Source of the DNA: Phoronis australis
Taxonomy: Eukaryota; Phoronida; Phoronidae
Assembly: GCA_002633005.1 (NCBI GenBank)
Contig: NMRA01000036.1
Location: 914,440-978,439, forward strand
Direction of reading: 5' to 3'
DNA: 64,000 bases
The translations under genes and the position numbers were made by a program. Shown piece after piece: positions 1 through 11,665 of this stretch. Below the pieces are notes generated by a model that saw only the letters and a list, made by a program, of their open reading frames with translations, was not told the origin of the DNA and searched no databases. How positions within the stretch are numbered: the first letter of the stretch is position 1; every line of letters begins with the position of its first letter.

Positions 1-256
1 GTGAACGTACCTTTCTTAAACATTAAATTTTGACTTAAAAACGTGTTAGCGTGATAATAATAATGACGCATAAATATAACACAAATTTTTATATTTCCTG
101 ACCTTTTTCTTTCAGAAAATATATACTTTTACTAGATGACAGAGCCTAGTTAAAATGGAGGCCACTAAATATGGATTGAGATAACCTTATGGCAGGTCGC
201 CATTTTGTGACTATTGTTTTTGAACTGCTAAATTAAATTTGTTTTTTAGTGTACAA
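1..256. repeat. Direct repeat copy 1 (pair with 2387-2643)
   Basis: This 256-bp stretch is nearly identical to 2387-2643, with only scattered substitutions and small indels. It begins at the window edge, so the full unit may extend upstream. The pair could be long terminal repeats, the ends of a non-autonomous element, or a segmental duplication. No reading frame is carried by the repeat itself. Confidence 0.85.
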
Positions 257-2386
257 ATTTCAAGCAAATGTGATATCAAAAGATGTATCTTGAATTAAAC
301 TTTCTTCTGGTGAAACAACTGTCTTATTTTATTATTCCTTCTGTTAGTATGAAGGGGGTGTTACTTTTTAGTAGTTTATTCAAAAGTCAAGAGCGATAGC
401 CACGCAATTTGCCGATAGTCGGTTATTGAGAGTGTATATGTGAAATGTGTTATTTCCAAATAGCAGCGTTACTACAGGCTTCGTTTTAAAAAATTTGTCT
501 ATAGGTCAATTGGTCAACAAGTCCTCAAATCTAGTATGTACAAATTTTAATGACTTACAGGTCATCAATTTGTGTCTACGGTTCATGCATTCGCGGTTTT
601 TTCTTGCATTGTTTTCATGTTTCATGGTCTCATGGTTTAGCTTTGGTTTTGCTTGTGTTTATCCACCTTCAGTAGTATATCAANNNNNNNNNNNNNNNNN
701 NNNNNNNNNNNNNNNNNNNNNNNNNNNNNNNNNNNNNNNNNNNNNNNNNNNNNNNNNNNNNNNNNNNNNNNNNNNNNNNNNNNNNNNNNNNNNNNNNNNN
801 NNNNNNNNNNNNNNNNNNNNNNNNNNNNNNNNNNNNNNNNNNNNNNNNNNNNNNNNNNNNNNNNNNNNNNNNNNNNNNNNNNNNNNNNNNNNNNNNNNNN
901 NNNNNNNNNNNNNNNNNNNNNNNNNNNNNNNNNNNNNNNNNNNNNNNNNNNNNNNNNNNNNNNNNNNNNNNNNNNNNNNNNNNNNNNNNNNNNNNNNNNN
1001 NNNNNNNNNNNNNNNNNNNNNNNNNNNNNNNNNNNNNNNNNNNNNNNNNNNNNNNNNNNNNNNNNNNNNNNNNNNNNNNNNNNNNNNNNNNNNNNNNNNN
1101 NNNNNNNNNNNNNNNNNNNNNNNNNNNNNNNNNNNNNNNNNNNNNNNNNNNNNNNNNNNNNNNNNNNNNNNNGTTAAGGATATCTCAAACCTTATTCACA
1201 AAAGTTGGAAATATTTACACTATTTCACATATGTCTAGCAAAATATCTTATCTTTATTCTCAAGGAACTTCAAATACCAAATATATACCATGTAGCGAGA
1301 AAACAAATAAGCAGAATCACCTTGAAACAGCACAACCGCGTGGAAATGTCTTTACCACTTATCCGAAACTAAGGTTACGGCGCTGGCACTAATATCGAAT
1401 CTCCCACCAGGGACAGAGCAGCTCCGGTTGTACCCTTTCATTCACCGAGTCGCCATAATATTGCGTCAACGATGTGTACATATGATACAAAGATGCCGGT
1501 GAAAATGAAAACAGAACGTAGGGTTGTGTGTCTGCATGAATACTATCCGATTATTACTATCGTTGAGAAGGAATGCTACGAGTCGTCTCACGCCTCTGTG
1601 ATTTTTACGAACACAGCAAGTTGTCAAATTCCTCAATTCGTATAATTTAACATTTCGCTACTTTCGTTCTCATGTTCACGGAGTGCTTTAACCATCGACC
1701 CGATGCCTGTATCCAGTTCGAATTTGGTTCTCATATCAGTCTCCCAGCGCCTGTTGTGTCTAACAATCAACTGTTGACCTACTTTAAAGTGGACCACAGC
1801 TTGTCCCACTCCATATGCAGGCTCCGCATGTGTCCTAGTTAGAGTCTAAGCATTAGAGATCGACTTGGTTTAAATTACATGTTTTTGTTATAATTAAGTT
1901 AATTACGCACTGTAAATTTAGATGACGTTAAACGTAAATGTTGAAATAATGAACGTAGCTAAGGTTATAATGACCAAAAACAAGTTTTCATCAAATAATT
2001 ATCCGACGTCCTTGAGATTGTCACGTCTCGCCACATAATCGGCTTTTTCTCGGCTTCGATACACCGCTTTAATTTGAACTTAAGAACATAAGTTCTCGAA
2101 ACCGGCTCGGTGGATATCGGTAAAACTTTTCAAACTTAATATAATATTTCTGAATCCTATGAACGCTTTTAGTATTTTTTATATAAAGGCCTAGTTTTTC
2201 GTAATGTAATAAAGACGAATATGGCTACTATTTTTACAAAAAATACCTCACATTTTGCGAGTTAATTTGTCATAGAAATCAAACAAAAACGCTAATCAAA
2301 AATACCCAACAGCGTTTTTGAGGTAACTGATGAAATTTTCCATTTAGAAAATGTTTCATTAAAATCGACCGAGGTGTTATTTTGCT
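257..2386. other. Spacer between direct repeats, with assembly gap
   Basis: No gene is seen. Positions 684-1172 are an N-run (489 bases), so any frame crossing it is meaningless. The sequence on either side of the gap is AT-rich and has no recognisable coding similarity. If the flanking direct repeats are terminal repeats, this would be the interior of a non-autonomous element. Confidence 0.6.
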
Positions 2387-2643
2387 GTGAATGTACCTTT
2401 CTTAAACATTGAATTTTGACTTAAAAACGTGTTAGCGTGATAATAATAATGACGCATAAATATAACACATATTTTTATATTTCCTGGCCTTTTTTCTTTC
2501 AGAAAATATACTTTTACTAGATGACAGAGCCTAGTTAAAATGGAGGCCACTAAGTATGGCTTGAGATAACCTTATGGCAGGTCGCCATTTTGTGACTATT
2601 GTTTTTGAACTGCCAAATTAAATTTGTTTTTTTAGTGTACATA
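2387..2643. repeat. Direct repeat copy 2 (pair with 1-256)
   Basis: Second copy of the repeat at 1-256, same orientation, about 2.39 kb downstream. Similarity stops sharply at the shared block ending near 2643. The 2644-3190 stretch that follows holds nothing I can support. Confidence 0.85.
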
Positions 2644-3194
2644 TTTTCTCGCATATTTGGAAACTTGGGATAAACTGGAGACCGTTGTCTATGAGAAGCT
2701 TTAGCACAATCTCTACGGTTTTTAATTTCAACTAAGGTAAGTATGTGGGCACCTTCCCAGTTACACTAGTTAACCGCTGGACAAGAGGCCGTTGGACGCT
2801 AATGCATTTCGTCGATAGATTAATTGACGACCACGAGTATTCAAAGGTTACTGATCTCAATTTCATGCAATGTTTTGAATTTCTTCCTTATGCTCAGTAA
2901 ATGGATCCACGTACCGATCACCCTCTTCTCTTGCAAAAGGAATTGGCACTTTCTTGAAGACTAAGAGTTTACATGTAGCTCACAATCGGCAGGAAACATT
3001 GTTGCGCCCTTTTCCGACACGGGACGATATTGGGAATAATTTCGATGTTAAAAAAACATTGCAGGCGGCCCGATACCCGAATAGCATCAGACGTGCGCAG
3101 GCCACATAGGTAGGACCCATTGCACAAAACTTATGATTTAAAACTCATGCGAACCCTATTACATGTACGTACATTTTGTCATTAGGCTCTTCCA

Positions 3195-4640
3195 GAGAGA
3201 GGTTGCAGCCATGAAGACAACATTCATCATTTCGATTTTTACGTAATCAACAACGGCTTTACTACCAGATATTTTCCACACCAACGCTGAGTGCGACAGG
3301 GTGACTCACTCTCTGGCCCCTTGTTTTGCTTAGCAGTTGAGGTTATGGCAAATTATATCAGATCAAGTTATGTCACTTCAGGAATTAAAACTGATAATAC
3401 TGAAATAAAGCTTGTCCAATATGAGTATGACACAACAATATTTTTAGACGATGAAGTTTCAGGATTTAACTGTCTTAAATATTTCAATAAGTTTGGCTAG
3501 GTGTCTGGTTTGAAATTAAATTATAAAAAAATGTCAAGTTCTGTATCTCGTAACAGGAAAAGCTTGTTCCGAGCCATTGCACGGAGTTAAATGTACTGAC
3601 AGACCAAACAAGTGTTTGGGTTTTTGTTTGCACAATAAAAAGGAGAATGATCAATTAAATAATGATTTTAAAGTTAGAAGTTTTAAGAAAACTTTGAGCT
3701 TTTGGAAAAGCCGCAATATTAGTTTATTGGGCAGAATAGATGTTCTAAAAACTTTCGCCTTATCTATTATTATTTATGTCATCAATAATTCTTTGATATC
3801 TAATTTTGTTTGGCGAAATAAGACCCCTAGAGTGAAGCGAAGTGTGACAGTAAATACACGTGCAAATGGTCGCTTGTTAGTACCAGACATAAACGTTACC
3901 TGTAACTCATTGTTAGTGAAATGGGTTCAGTGTTATGTAGAAGGAGAGAACAAATACTGGAAATCCTTTCCAATTTTCCTTTTTTAGGAGGTATGGGTGT
4001 GCATTGCTTTTTAAATCAAAATTTTCTGCCAAGTTGTTGCCTATGGATGATAACTTGTGACTTGCTGAATGCATGGGTAAATGTTAGCGTTGTCTTACAC
4101 AGCGAAATTGATATTATTAGTAACGTAATATGAAACAATAGAAACATTTTGATTGATAGCAAATCTGTGTTTTTCAGTGGGTTTTACAAGGCTGGCATAG
4201 TTTATGTAAAAGATATATGAGACGTTCAAAGCAAGTTTTTGTCTTGGGAAGTTATGAAACAAAGATACAAATTATCCAGTTGGTTACAATATTATGCTTT
4301 GATAAAGGCACTTAAGTTACCTAATAGAATGAACATTTCCAAGACAAATTCAATGGACGATTTTCAGTACAGCCAGAAAAATACACAATCAACTAAAGTT
4401 ACTTTTTATATAAAGCGATTTCACAACCTGATGGAGAACACAGATTAAGTGAAATTTATTCAGAACAACAAATTGGAAAGATTGACTCGTTGCCATTCAT
4501 ATAAAACTTTTAAATATTATTATGTGCACAGAAAAGTTTACACAAAGTATCTCTTGAAAATGATAAAGAGTTCAAAAGATGATAGTTGCTTGTCCTGTAA
4601 TACTGTTGAAACTTTTGATCATTTTTTGTGATTGTTTACT
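3195..4640 (+). pseudogene. Broken L1/Tx1-like non-LTR retrotransposon (reverse transcriptase to C-terminus)
   Basis: Pieces of one reverse transcriptase can be read in order but in several frames. First comes the RT block RQGDSLSGPLF, with a stop codon just before it where the family has a glycine codon. Next is the catalytic region QYEYDTTIFLDD, where the usual YADD is degraded. Then come the thumb-like segment FWKSRNISLLGRIDVLKTF (about 3690-3750), the connection region ISNFVWRNKT (about 3798-3827), and a C-terminal cysteine-containing piece, CLSCNTVETFDHF (about 4590-4630). This order and wording fit L1/Tx1-type LINEs of marine animals. Several in-frame stops, frame changes and the lost catalytic motif make it dead. 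The 5' ORF and endonuclease are not seen. Confidence 0.85.
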
Positions 4641-6898
4641 TGTACAGGCGCTGTGATCCAAAGTTCAAGCTTTGTTAAATAATGTAACAAAGCAAACCAT
4701 GGATTTAGTGCAGACTAACATTTTAAACGCGTATTTTGTATTTAATTTTGAATAAGTTAATACTGTACTGACTTAATGCCAGTACTTTATATTTCAGTCA
4801 TCTTTGGACCACAGCAAGCCTACATTTGAAAATATTCATATTCCTTGTATCATTATATATCAAAGTTAGACGAAAGCTGATCATCACTTTAAAAAAATCC
4901 TGAATTTCACCTTTTAGGAAGCCCTCTGTAAATACTTAGACATATATTTACTCGCTCAAGTATAATTTCGGAAATAACTTGTTCATTAAGATTGCGTGGG
5001 TGTATACATGAATGGTGTGTGAATGTTGTACCTTTCCATTACTAGATAGTCATTAGTTAGCATTTACTGTTATTTTCCTTATTTTGAGAAATAAAAAACC
5101 TAGACGTTCTAATTTACTGTGAGTTAAAATAGTCGTTTGGAGAAGTACAGTTCTCGGAATCTTGGGTAAAATGCACGATTCAGACCTAATCAATTTACTC
5201 ATGTGCTTGAAAAAATGTCACATCTAGCTCCAACGCGTCAGAAATGTCACCCCTGCATTTTATAAACTCCGAATGGGTCTCTGCAAGATTGTAGTTTTCT
5301 CGCCTTTCTATGTTTTCGCGCCGGTTGCTTTAGATTGATGTCGTCTAATTGTGGCGGATGTTCTGATCGAAGGATTCAATGTATCATATGTAATCATGTT
5401 CTCTTCGTTTTTGCAATGTTGTAGAGATTTACCAATACATCACCATGTGTCCATCTGAGTGTTTGAGAGGAGTTGGAGAAAGTAAAAAGTTGGAATACAC
5501 GTAAGCAAAAGCAAGTGTAAGATTTAATCGCGTTTACTACCACGAAATTCTGCTGCCAAAAATTCATACACAAATGTTGGCTACCCTTGTCTCTTTTTCC
5601 CAACTCTTCACACACTACAACAAATCTTCATGAGAACGTGCGAGATAGCTGATCCCAAATAAATCAACTGGCAACGCAATTGTACCGCTGAAACAGCGAG
5701 TCGCTAGCGGGAATTTGCAGTAAATTATTGTGGCTATGTTTACAAAATTAATACATACCTTTGAAAGTGCATCACATGAATTCATGTAGGTAACACATTG
5801 TTTCACGCAACTAGAATGACGCTGTTGCAACTTGGAGAATCACGAAGTCTTCTTTACATCAAATCGCATGTTGCTCAGGAAATTGGCGAGTTCGCTTAAT
5901 TGGGATCAAAGAGTAATATTGCAATGTAAGCTTCAGCCTAATAATTGATTTATTTCTATCTTAAACGTTGGCATGACAGTTACCAACAACTCTGGGAACA
6001 AGGGACATATCATGCGAGCTCGTTAGTACATCATTAATGAAATAATTGCATGGAAGTCTAATTACCGCTGCATGAATTACATCCGTTGATTGTAGGTCTT
6101 GGCAGAGGCGGTCTTTGGGTTTCTTCTTAGAAATACGACGTTAATGAATCTTTAAAGCTGCATTTTGCCCACTTTAGTTTGCTAAAACATAACTTTAATA
6201 AGGCCTTTTACTCACATAAAATTGGTATTACAATTTTTTACTGTGGCAAGATTCTTATTCCGTTAACAACGCATTCGCCAGGTAATGACTAAATGCCCCA
6301 TTTTCGAATGACCAATTTTTGGTTGGCAAACTGCAATAAAAAATGAGACAGTTTTAGTCACTAATGGTTTCGATGTTCTTGTGGAAAGCGATAATGAATC
6401 ATATCTCGATAACAAATATTGCTGAGACCGATGAGAAAATAAAAGACCCAATTCGACTTTTGCCAAGGTGAAATGCAGCTTTGAGTATTTGAATTTTGTT
6501 ATCGAAAATTAGTTCGTACCGAAGCGTATGCCTCGCAGAGAAAAATTAAACATTAAACAAGTCATATGTACGAGAAACTATCGTAAGTCTTCCTACGAGC
6601 TGTTACGCCGTACGTAAGTCGTATGTACAAGATAGTAGAGTGCGTCGGCTAGACGTTAAACGCAAAAGCAAACGTGTGTCACTGGAGGTCACCGGTTCGC
6701 GCTCTCGTATGCGCTATGTTTCATTTTTGTTTCGGCGGTAGCGCTGTAGCCAATAGTATGACGCGATAAAATATATGTAGGTTTTTCATAGTTCCTGGCG
6801 GTGTTGAGCAGGTAAACTACGAACGTTTTTGTTTTACCGATAAATGGGCCACATCATCAACTCACGAACGACCAACGATCGGTTCAACTTCGCAGTCG
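4641..6898. other. Intergenic, nothing recognised
   Basis: AT-rich sequence. Open frames here are short (under 75 codons), overlap on both strands and show no domain, splice or codon signal I trust. Confidence 0.5.
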
Positions 6899-7151
6899 GT
6901 GCTCCCAGTTTGACATTGTCATAGCAAATGGTGCTCCCATTTTGACATTGTCATAGAAAATGGTGCTCCCATTTTGACATTTTCATGGCATAAGGTGCTC
7001 CCATTTGACATTCTCATGGCATAAGGTGCTCCCATTTGACATTTTCATGGCATAAGGTGCTCCCATTTGACATTCTCATAGCTTAAAGTGCTCCCAATAT
7101 GACGTAGTCATAGCATAAAGTCCTCCCATTGTGACATTCTCATGGTATAAG
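6899..7151. repeat. Minisatellite, ~31-bp unit, about 8 copies
   Basis: Units begin near 6899, 6931, 6963, 6995, 7026, 7057, 7088 and 7119. Each starts GTGCTCCCA and continues with a TTTGACATT-type core and a TCATGGCATAAG-like end. Units are 30-32 bp, contiguous and diverged, with an A/T-run length difference separating early from late copies. There are no spacers, so it is not a CRISPR array. Confidence 0.92.
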
Positions 7152-9032
7152 GGCACTACATTTAACTATTGTGTACCACCATCAGTCTGTAATTTCAACA
7201 GTTTTATGTTGTATAAAAAAATTCACGAACATAGTTTGTTATATAGTTGTAACATTAGCTATAACAGATTTCACAAAACTCGAGTTGTCAAAAAATATTC
7301 GTTGACAATGAAATTTCATACAAGCTTTTGAAAGTGGATCCATCACATCACAGTCAGGTCAAACTAATTCTCAAGCCCTCTCAATTCTTCGCCACAATTA
7401 AACGCGTTTAAAAATGTAGCCTATTACTTTAGACGACACACCCATTGATACATTGGTGTCAGTGTGAGGATAGAATGTATTGAATGATGTGTGCATTTCC
7501 TTTATCAGCTGTCTATGTGCTTGTTATTTTTTTGACCAGCTGAACTTTTCCAGTTTTGTGTTGTGTCAAACTGTTGTAAGCTAAGAAGACAGGTTTGCAG
7601 GAAGTCACCCCAACTAGATGAAGTTCGCCTCGCAAAATCGTACTGCAGTCTTTCAATATTGGTACCGCAAACACAATGCTCACGCACGCACCCACTCCCT
7701 ACCTTCGAAGTGCTTCATGCTAAGCGCTCACTGCTACTGACCGTTTCCCCTCAACTTTGAGAATTTCCAATTAAATGCCCACAGTTCACGCTAGCGCACA
7801 TCATAGCGCCCTACAAACGATCGTACGTGTTTTGAAATCGACACGCACCCTACTACAGTGAGTAACTCTCATGTTAGGCAACTAATTCAGTTTTCAAAAA
7901 AGTCTTTTAATTCTCAATAATACGTAAAAAGTAAACCCCGGCTTTGTTTTATACCTCCGAAAGAAAGTTAACACTTAGGGACATGTGTGTCGTTTTGAGA
8001 CTGACCTATTTCTCCCGTACATGGAAGGTATTGAGAAAACTCGCATAGTACCCGATGGAAACCCGCACGGAGTTGGGAATTATTTCATGGCTTTTCATTT
8101 CATGGAAAAATAATTACTGAGTACGTAGCTTAAACTGCGTAAGTCCCATATTTTTATTGCGAAATTTCCACAGAATTGTTTCCGCGCATCCGAATACGTC
8201 ATTTAGCTAAAGCAACGTTTCCCGGATTTTTTCGACAGGATGTTTTTCAAACGTTAATTGAGTTTGGGCTGCGAACAAAAACTGGAGGGAGCTTGCAATG
8301 TTAGTTGTAGCAGGTCAGACCTAGCAAAATCGGGGAATACTTTTTCATCGAGCACTTCTTCCCTTTCCACATTGCAAGCTAAGTGTTAGAGAGCACTGAT
8401 TCAACTTTCACGTCGGCATCTAGCCTTGCGCTCTTTTCTAGATGATCTAAAAATCAATTTTGGCACGTAAATGGTGCGCGACCTGGCATTTAGGAATGCG
8501 AGTTGGATTTTGAAAATGCGACGTGGGATTTTGGCTAGGTCGCAAAATGCGAAATGGCGATCCCTGACAGCACCCCATGAATTTCCTCAAAAAAGAGCAT
8601 AACCCAGTAAAATATGTAATCGCAAAGTTGAAACCGGGTCAGACATGATTGCATGTCATAATATTAACACTTTAACTTCAAATTATGGAATGACAATTAA
8701 TCGGCCGAACCAAGCTTTTAAGGTGGTGTTTAGGCTACGTACGTGGTCATAAACAGTTGCTTGATTTCAACAAGCAAACGTATCACAATTACATAAGTTT
8801 ATATTAAGGGGGTCTACGTAAGAACAGGGACTATGAAGTAAATTCTTCACTGCAGACCAGCAAAATGAACTTTGTGGATATTTTGCACGGTGCTCATTAC
8901 GGGGCTCATGATATTCGATGACTTCGTGACGTCAACTATTTATTGAGTTGCGACAGGCCCTCTGTCCTGTCTGTTCGACTACTGGTACTACGGTCTGTTT
9001 GACAGTAGGTCTACCAACAAATTGTTAATTCA
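7152..9032. other. Intergenic, nothing recognised
   Basis: Mixed-composition sequence without a supported gene. Paired opposite-strand frames near 7505-7760 are shadows of each other with no domain similarity. Confidence 0.5.
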
Positions 9033-10316
9033 TAGGCGGATTTAGGGGTGGGGGGCCCAGGAGACCCGCCCCCCCCCTTGGCTGGTGCAAGCAAAGTTAA
9101 ACAGCAACAGCGTGAAGCGTGAGGAAATATGGAGTTGACTAACTAGGAACGTCGGCGGACGAGTAGGGGGGGGGGAGGCTCAGGAGGCCCCGTAACTCGG
9201 CGGAATCGCGTTGCCGGTTTTTTATTTAGTCTTCCGATAGATTTTGAGAACAGCAGCAGCTCACATCGCCGGCCCCCGCAACTTTCGGAGCGCCTGTGTA
9301 TGCAATCGCGCTTTGCCCAATTCTCCGAGGCAACATGTTGCCCCCCCTTATGAAATCCTGAGATCCGCCACTATAATTCAAGTGGCGAACCTAGGATATC
9401 ACAAGGAGGGCCAACATTTTGTCTGCAAACATTTGCGCAAAGCACGATTGTAGATGCGCATAGCACCAAATGGGTGGAGGTCGGGCAAACCCCCCTCCCG
9501 CCAGGAAAATTTGCTTTTTTCCTCTAAAAATCAAGCATTTTCCTTGATTCCTGAAGTATTATCCAAGAACACAAAAAACACGGAGAACGTGTCAAACTTG
9601 AAAAACTGCAAATACCACAGACTCGAACTAACGACCTGGAGAGTGGAGGATAGAGCACACGTGCTTTACCACTGCACCACCATGCTTTCACTCGTAATTT
9701 GATTCTAAGAGACCTACTTGTTTATGGTCCACATCGTTTGCGCGCGAAACCTACTTCTTTTTGTAATGTTTATTACACTTTTTATATTTTGTGCAGTCAC
9801 TTCGTAACAAATTTGTTGTATTTAAAATAGTGTTCAATTGCCCAAAAGACCAAATCCGTTTTTTATGTTGGCATTAATGACACGATTGCTCTGGAAATCG
9901 TCTTAAGTTAAGGTTTGACAAAGAGAGAATTATGAGTTTCTGAGTGATTCACTAAGGCTTCGATTAAAATTCACATCTTACCAGCAGCTTCTGTTTTTTC
10001 ATCGTCACTCAGATTCCATTTTCGTGAAGCAGACGACGGAAACTGAACGGAGTCGTAGTGCGCAGCGCCACTGCCGGTCGTCTGGGATATCGCGGGAGAG
10101 CCTATTAGCCATAGTTCCCCCCCAATTAATTATAAACACACTAGCCGCACACATTTAAATGTTGTTTCAGCCGTGTAACGTTAATTGCCAGGGTTAATTA
10201 ATGAACTCCACATTTCCCTACACTCTTGCTGTTATATTTTTTCAATAGCGGCAGCCATGGAGGGGGGGGGGACCGGCCGAGCTCCCTGGGCCCCAACCCC
10301 TAAATCCGCCTATAAG
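9033..10316. mobile_element. Possible hAT-like element with GGCGGATTTAGGGG inverted ends
   Basis: The left end near 9033 reads ATAGGCGGATTTAGGGG. The right end near 10316 reads the reverse complement, CCCCTAAATCCGCCTAT, and both ends adjoin G-rich runs and GGGCCC-like blocks. Related ends occur inside at about 9360-9372 (GATCCGCCACTAT) and outside at about 10862-10900, so the area may be a nest of several copies. No transposase frame is visible and I found no convincing target duplication. The TIR wording resembles the clear MITE at 24876-25190. Confidence 0.5.
9612..9687 (-). repeat. tRNA-like SINE head (minus strand)
   Basis: Read on the minus strand, this has an A-box-like GTGGTGCAGTGGTAAAGC near 9665-9682 and a B-box GTTCGAGTC at 9620-9628, at tRNA-like spacing. 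The ends do not form a good acceptor stem, so a tRNA-derived SINE or tRNA pseudogene is more likely than a working tRNA. It lies inside the putative hAT-like nest. Confidence 0.55.
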
Positions 10317-10861
10317 TTATTCGAGCACTAACCTGCCTGAGTGTTTAATTGTTAGAAATGTTCGTTCGACAAGTAACCTGTCTGTTCAGCGCAACTAACT
10401 TGTTCGTTCGTTAAATAACTTGTCTGTTTGTCAAAATTGAACAAAATAATCTCAGGTCGAAAACTAACTTGTTCCTTCGACAGTGTTGTCTATTTTGAAC
10501 CTTTTTCGCTGCCCATAGAATTCTTCAAGTTTCGTCAAGAAAGGTAAACAAAATACCGGAATAAGACGTGCTAGTGACAACAAAACGGCACTTACGATGG
10601 CTGACCAAAGAAATAATGTATGATTGTAAATTTTACTAAAATCGCCAAAGAGCAGATGTACTTAACCCTGCGCATGCGCACATGCGATATATTAATTGTG
10701 TCATTGGGCAGCCCATTAGACTTATTAATATGTCTATGGCCGAAACAGAATCAACGAAACTGGATTGAATTCAATAAACTGGATAGAATATTCTCCCAGT
10801 TTACGTTTGTCAGATGGGGGGTGTGACTGTCTGACGGGCAAAATCCTGGCTAATACTCTGT

Positions 10862-10900
10862 CATGCCCCCCCACTCAAAATCCTGGATCTGCCCCTGAGA
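10862..10900. repeat. Isolated hAT-type terminal sequence
   Basis: The reverse complement reads CAGATCCAGGATTTTGAGTG followed by a run of G. It matches the left end of the MITE at 24876 (ATCCAGGATTTTGAGTTG). No partner end was assigned. Confidence 0.5.
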
Positions 10901-11581
10901 ATCGATTAAACAGAATTGAATTCAGTAAATAGGATAGAGTACGCAAAACAGCATTGAGTTCAGGATATTGAATAGGCGAGTGTGGATTGAATTGATGCAA
11001 CAGCATTGAATACACAAGATTGGATTGTTGGCATCGAGTTCATTAAATGGAATTGAATACGCAATTTGATGGTTTTTGCATCAATGGCCGCCCATACTAG
11101 AGCACCTCGTAATCGTAATTCCAGAACCAAAGAGCACGGAAAGTTATCTTGCGAAATTCAGAGCACTGTGATTAATTTATCCATTGTTATAGTCCAGATA
11201 AATATAATTAAAACTTATTTAGGTATGCATCATCAAATCTATAGTAAACTCCCTGTTTTATAAGAAAGAGACAAATTTGATTAATGTTGTAATGATTATT
11301 TCAATCGACAATAATATTACCAATTCTCACAATATTTGAGCCAATCACAAGAAGGGCTGAAGAAGGCGCTCGACTCCTATTTGGTAGGCTACACAAAATA
11401 CAGAATTTGGATTTGAGAGCCAGTTCAGCGATTGCGACTTGAGTCATCAAATATTGTTTTACATTTTACGGTAAGTATATTTCATCCTAATACAGTTTTA
11501 CCCGTCATATACCACACATGGGGGTAACTGTACAATGTGACCACATTTTCCTACACTGCACACATGATTTTGTTTTCAATC
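10901..11581. other. Intergenic, GAATTGAAT-rich degenerate repeat
   Basis: From about 10900 to 11065 there is loosely repeated sequence around GCATTGAATTC-like words. The rest is AT-rich with no gene signal. Confidence 0.4.
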
Positions 11582-11583
11582 TT

Positions 11584-11665
11584 AACTGGTAGGCAATGAC
11601 CATCGCCTCTGCCTCTGGTCGGGCCAACACAACAGAGGCGATGGTCATTGCTTGTCCTAACTGGT
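11584..11665. repeat. Perfect 19-bp hairpin flanked by 8-bp direct repeats
   Basis: Arms at 11593-11611 (GCAATGACCATCGCCTCTG) and 11633-11651 are perfect reverse complements with a 21-nt loop. The unit is flanked by AACTGGTA at 11584-11591 and 11658-11665, which looks like a target-site duplication around a tiny foldback insertion. A structured small RNA is another reading. Confidence 0.8.

Noticed and set aside
447-1238. 263-codon frame across the first N-run
   Set aside because: Most of it is unknown bases translated as X; the flanks show no coding signal.
6899-7151. CRISPR-like repetition
   Set aside because: Units are contiguous with no spacers, and the window is eukaryotic.
9612-9687. 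Working tRNA gene
   Set aside because: A and B boxes are present but the acceptor stem does not pair, and it lies in a transposon nest.
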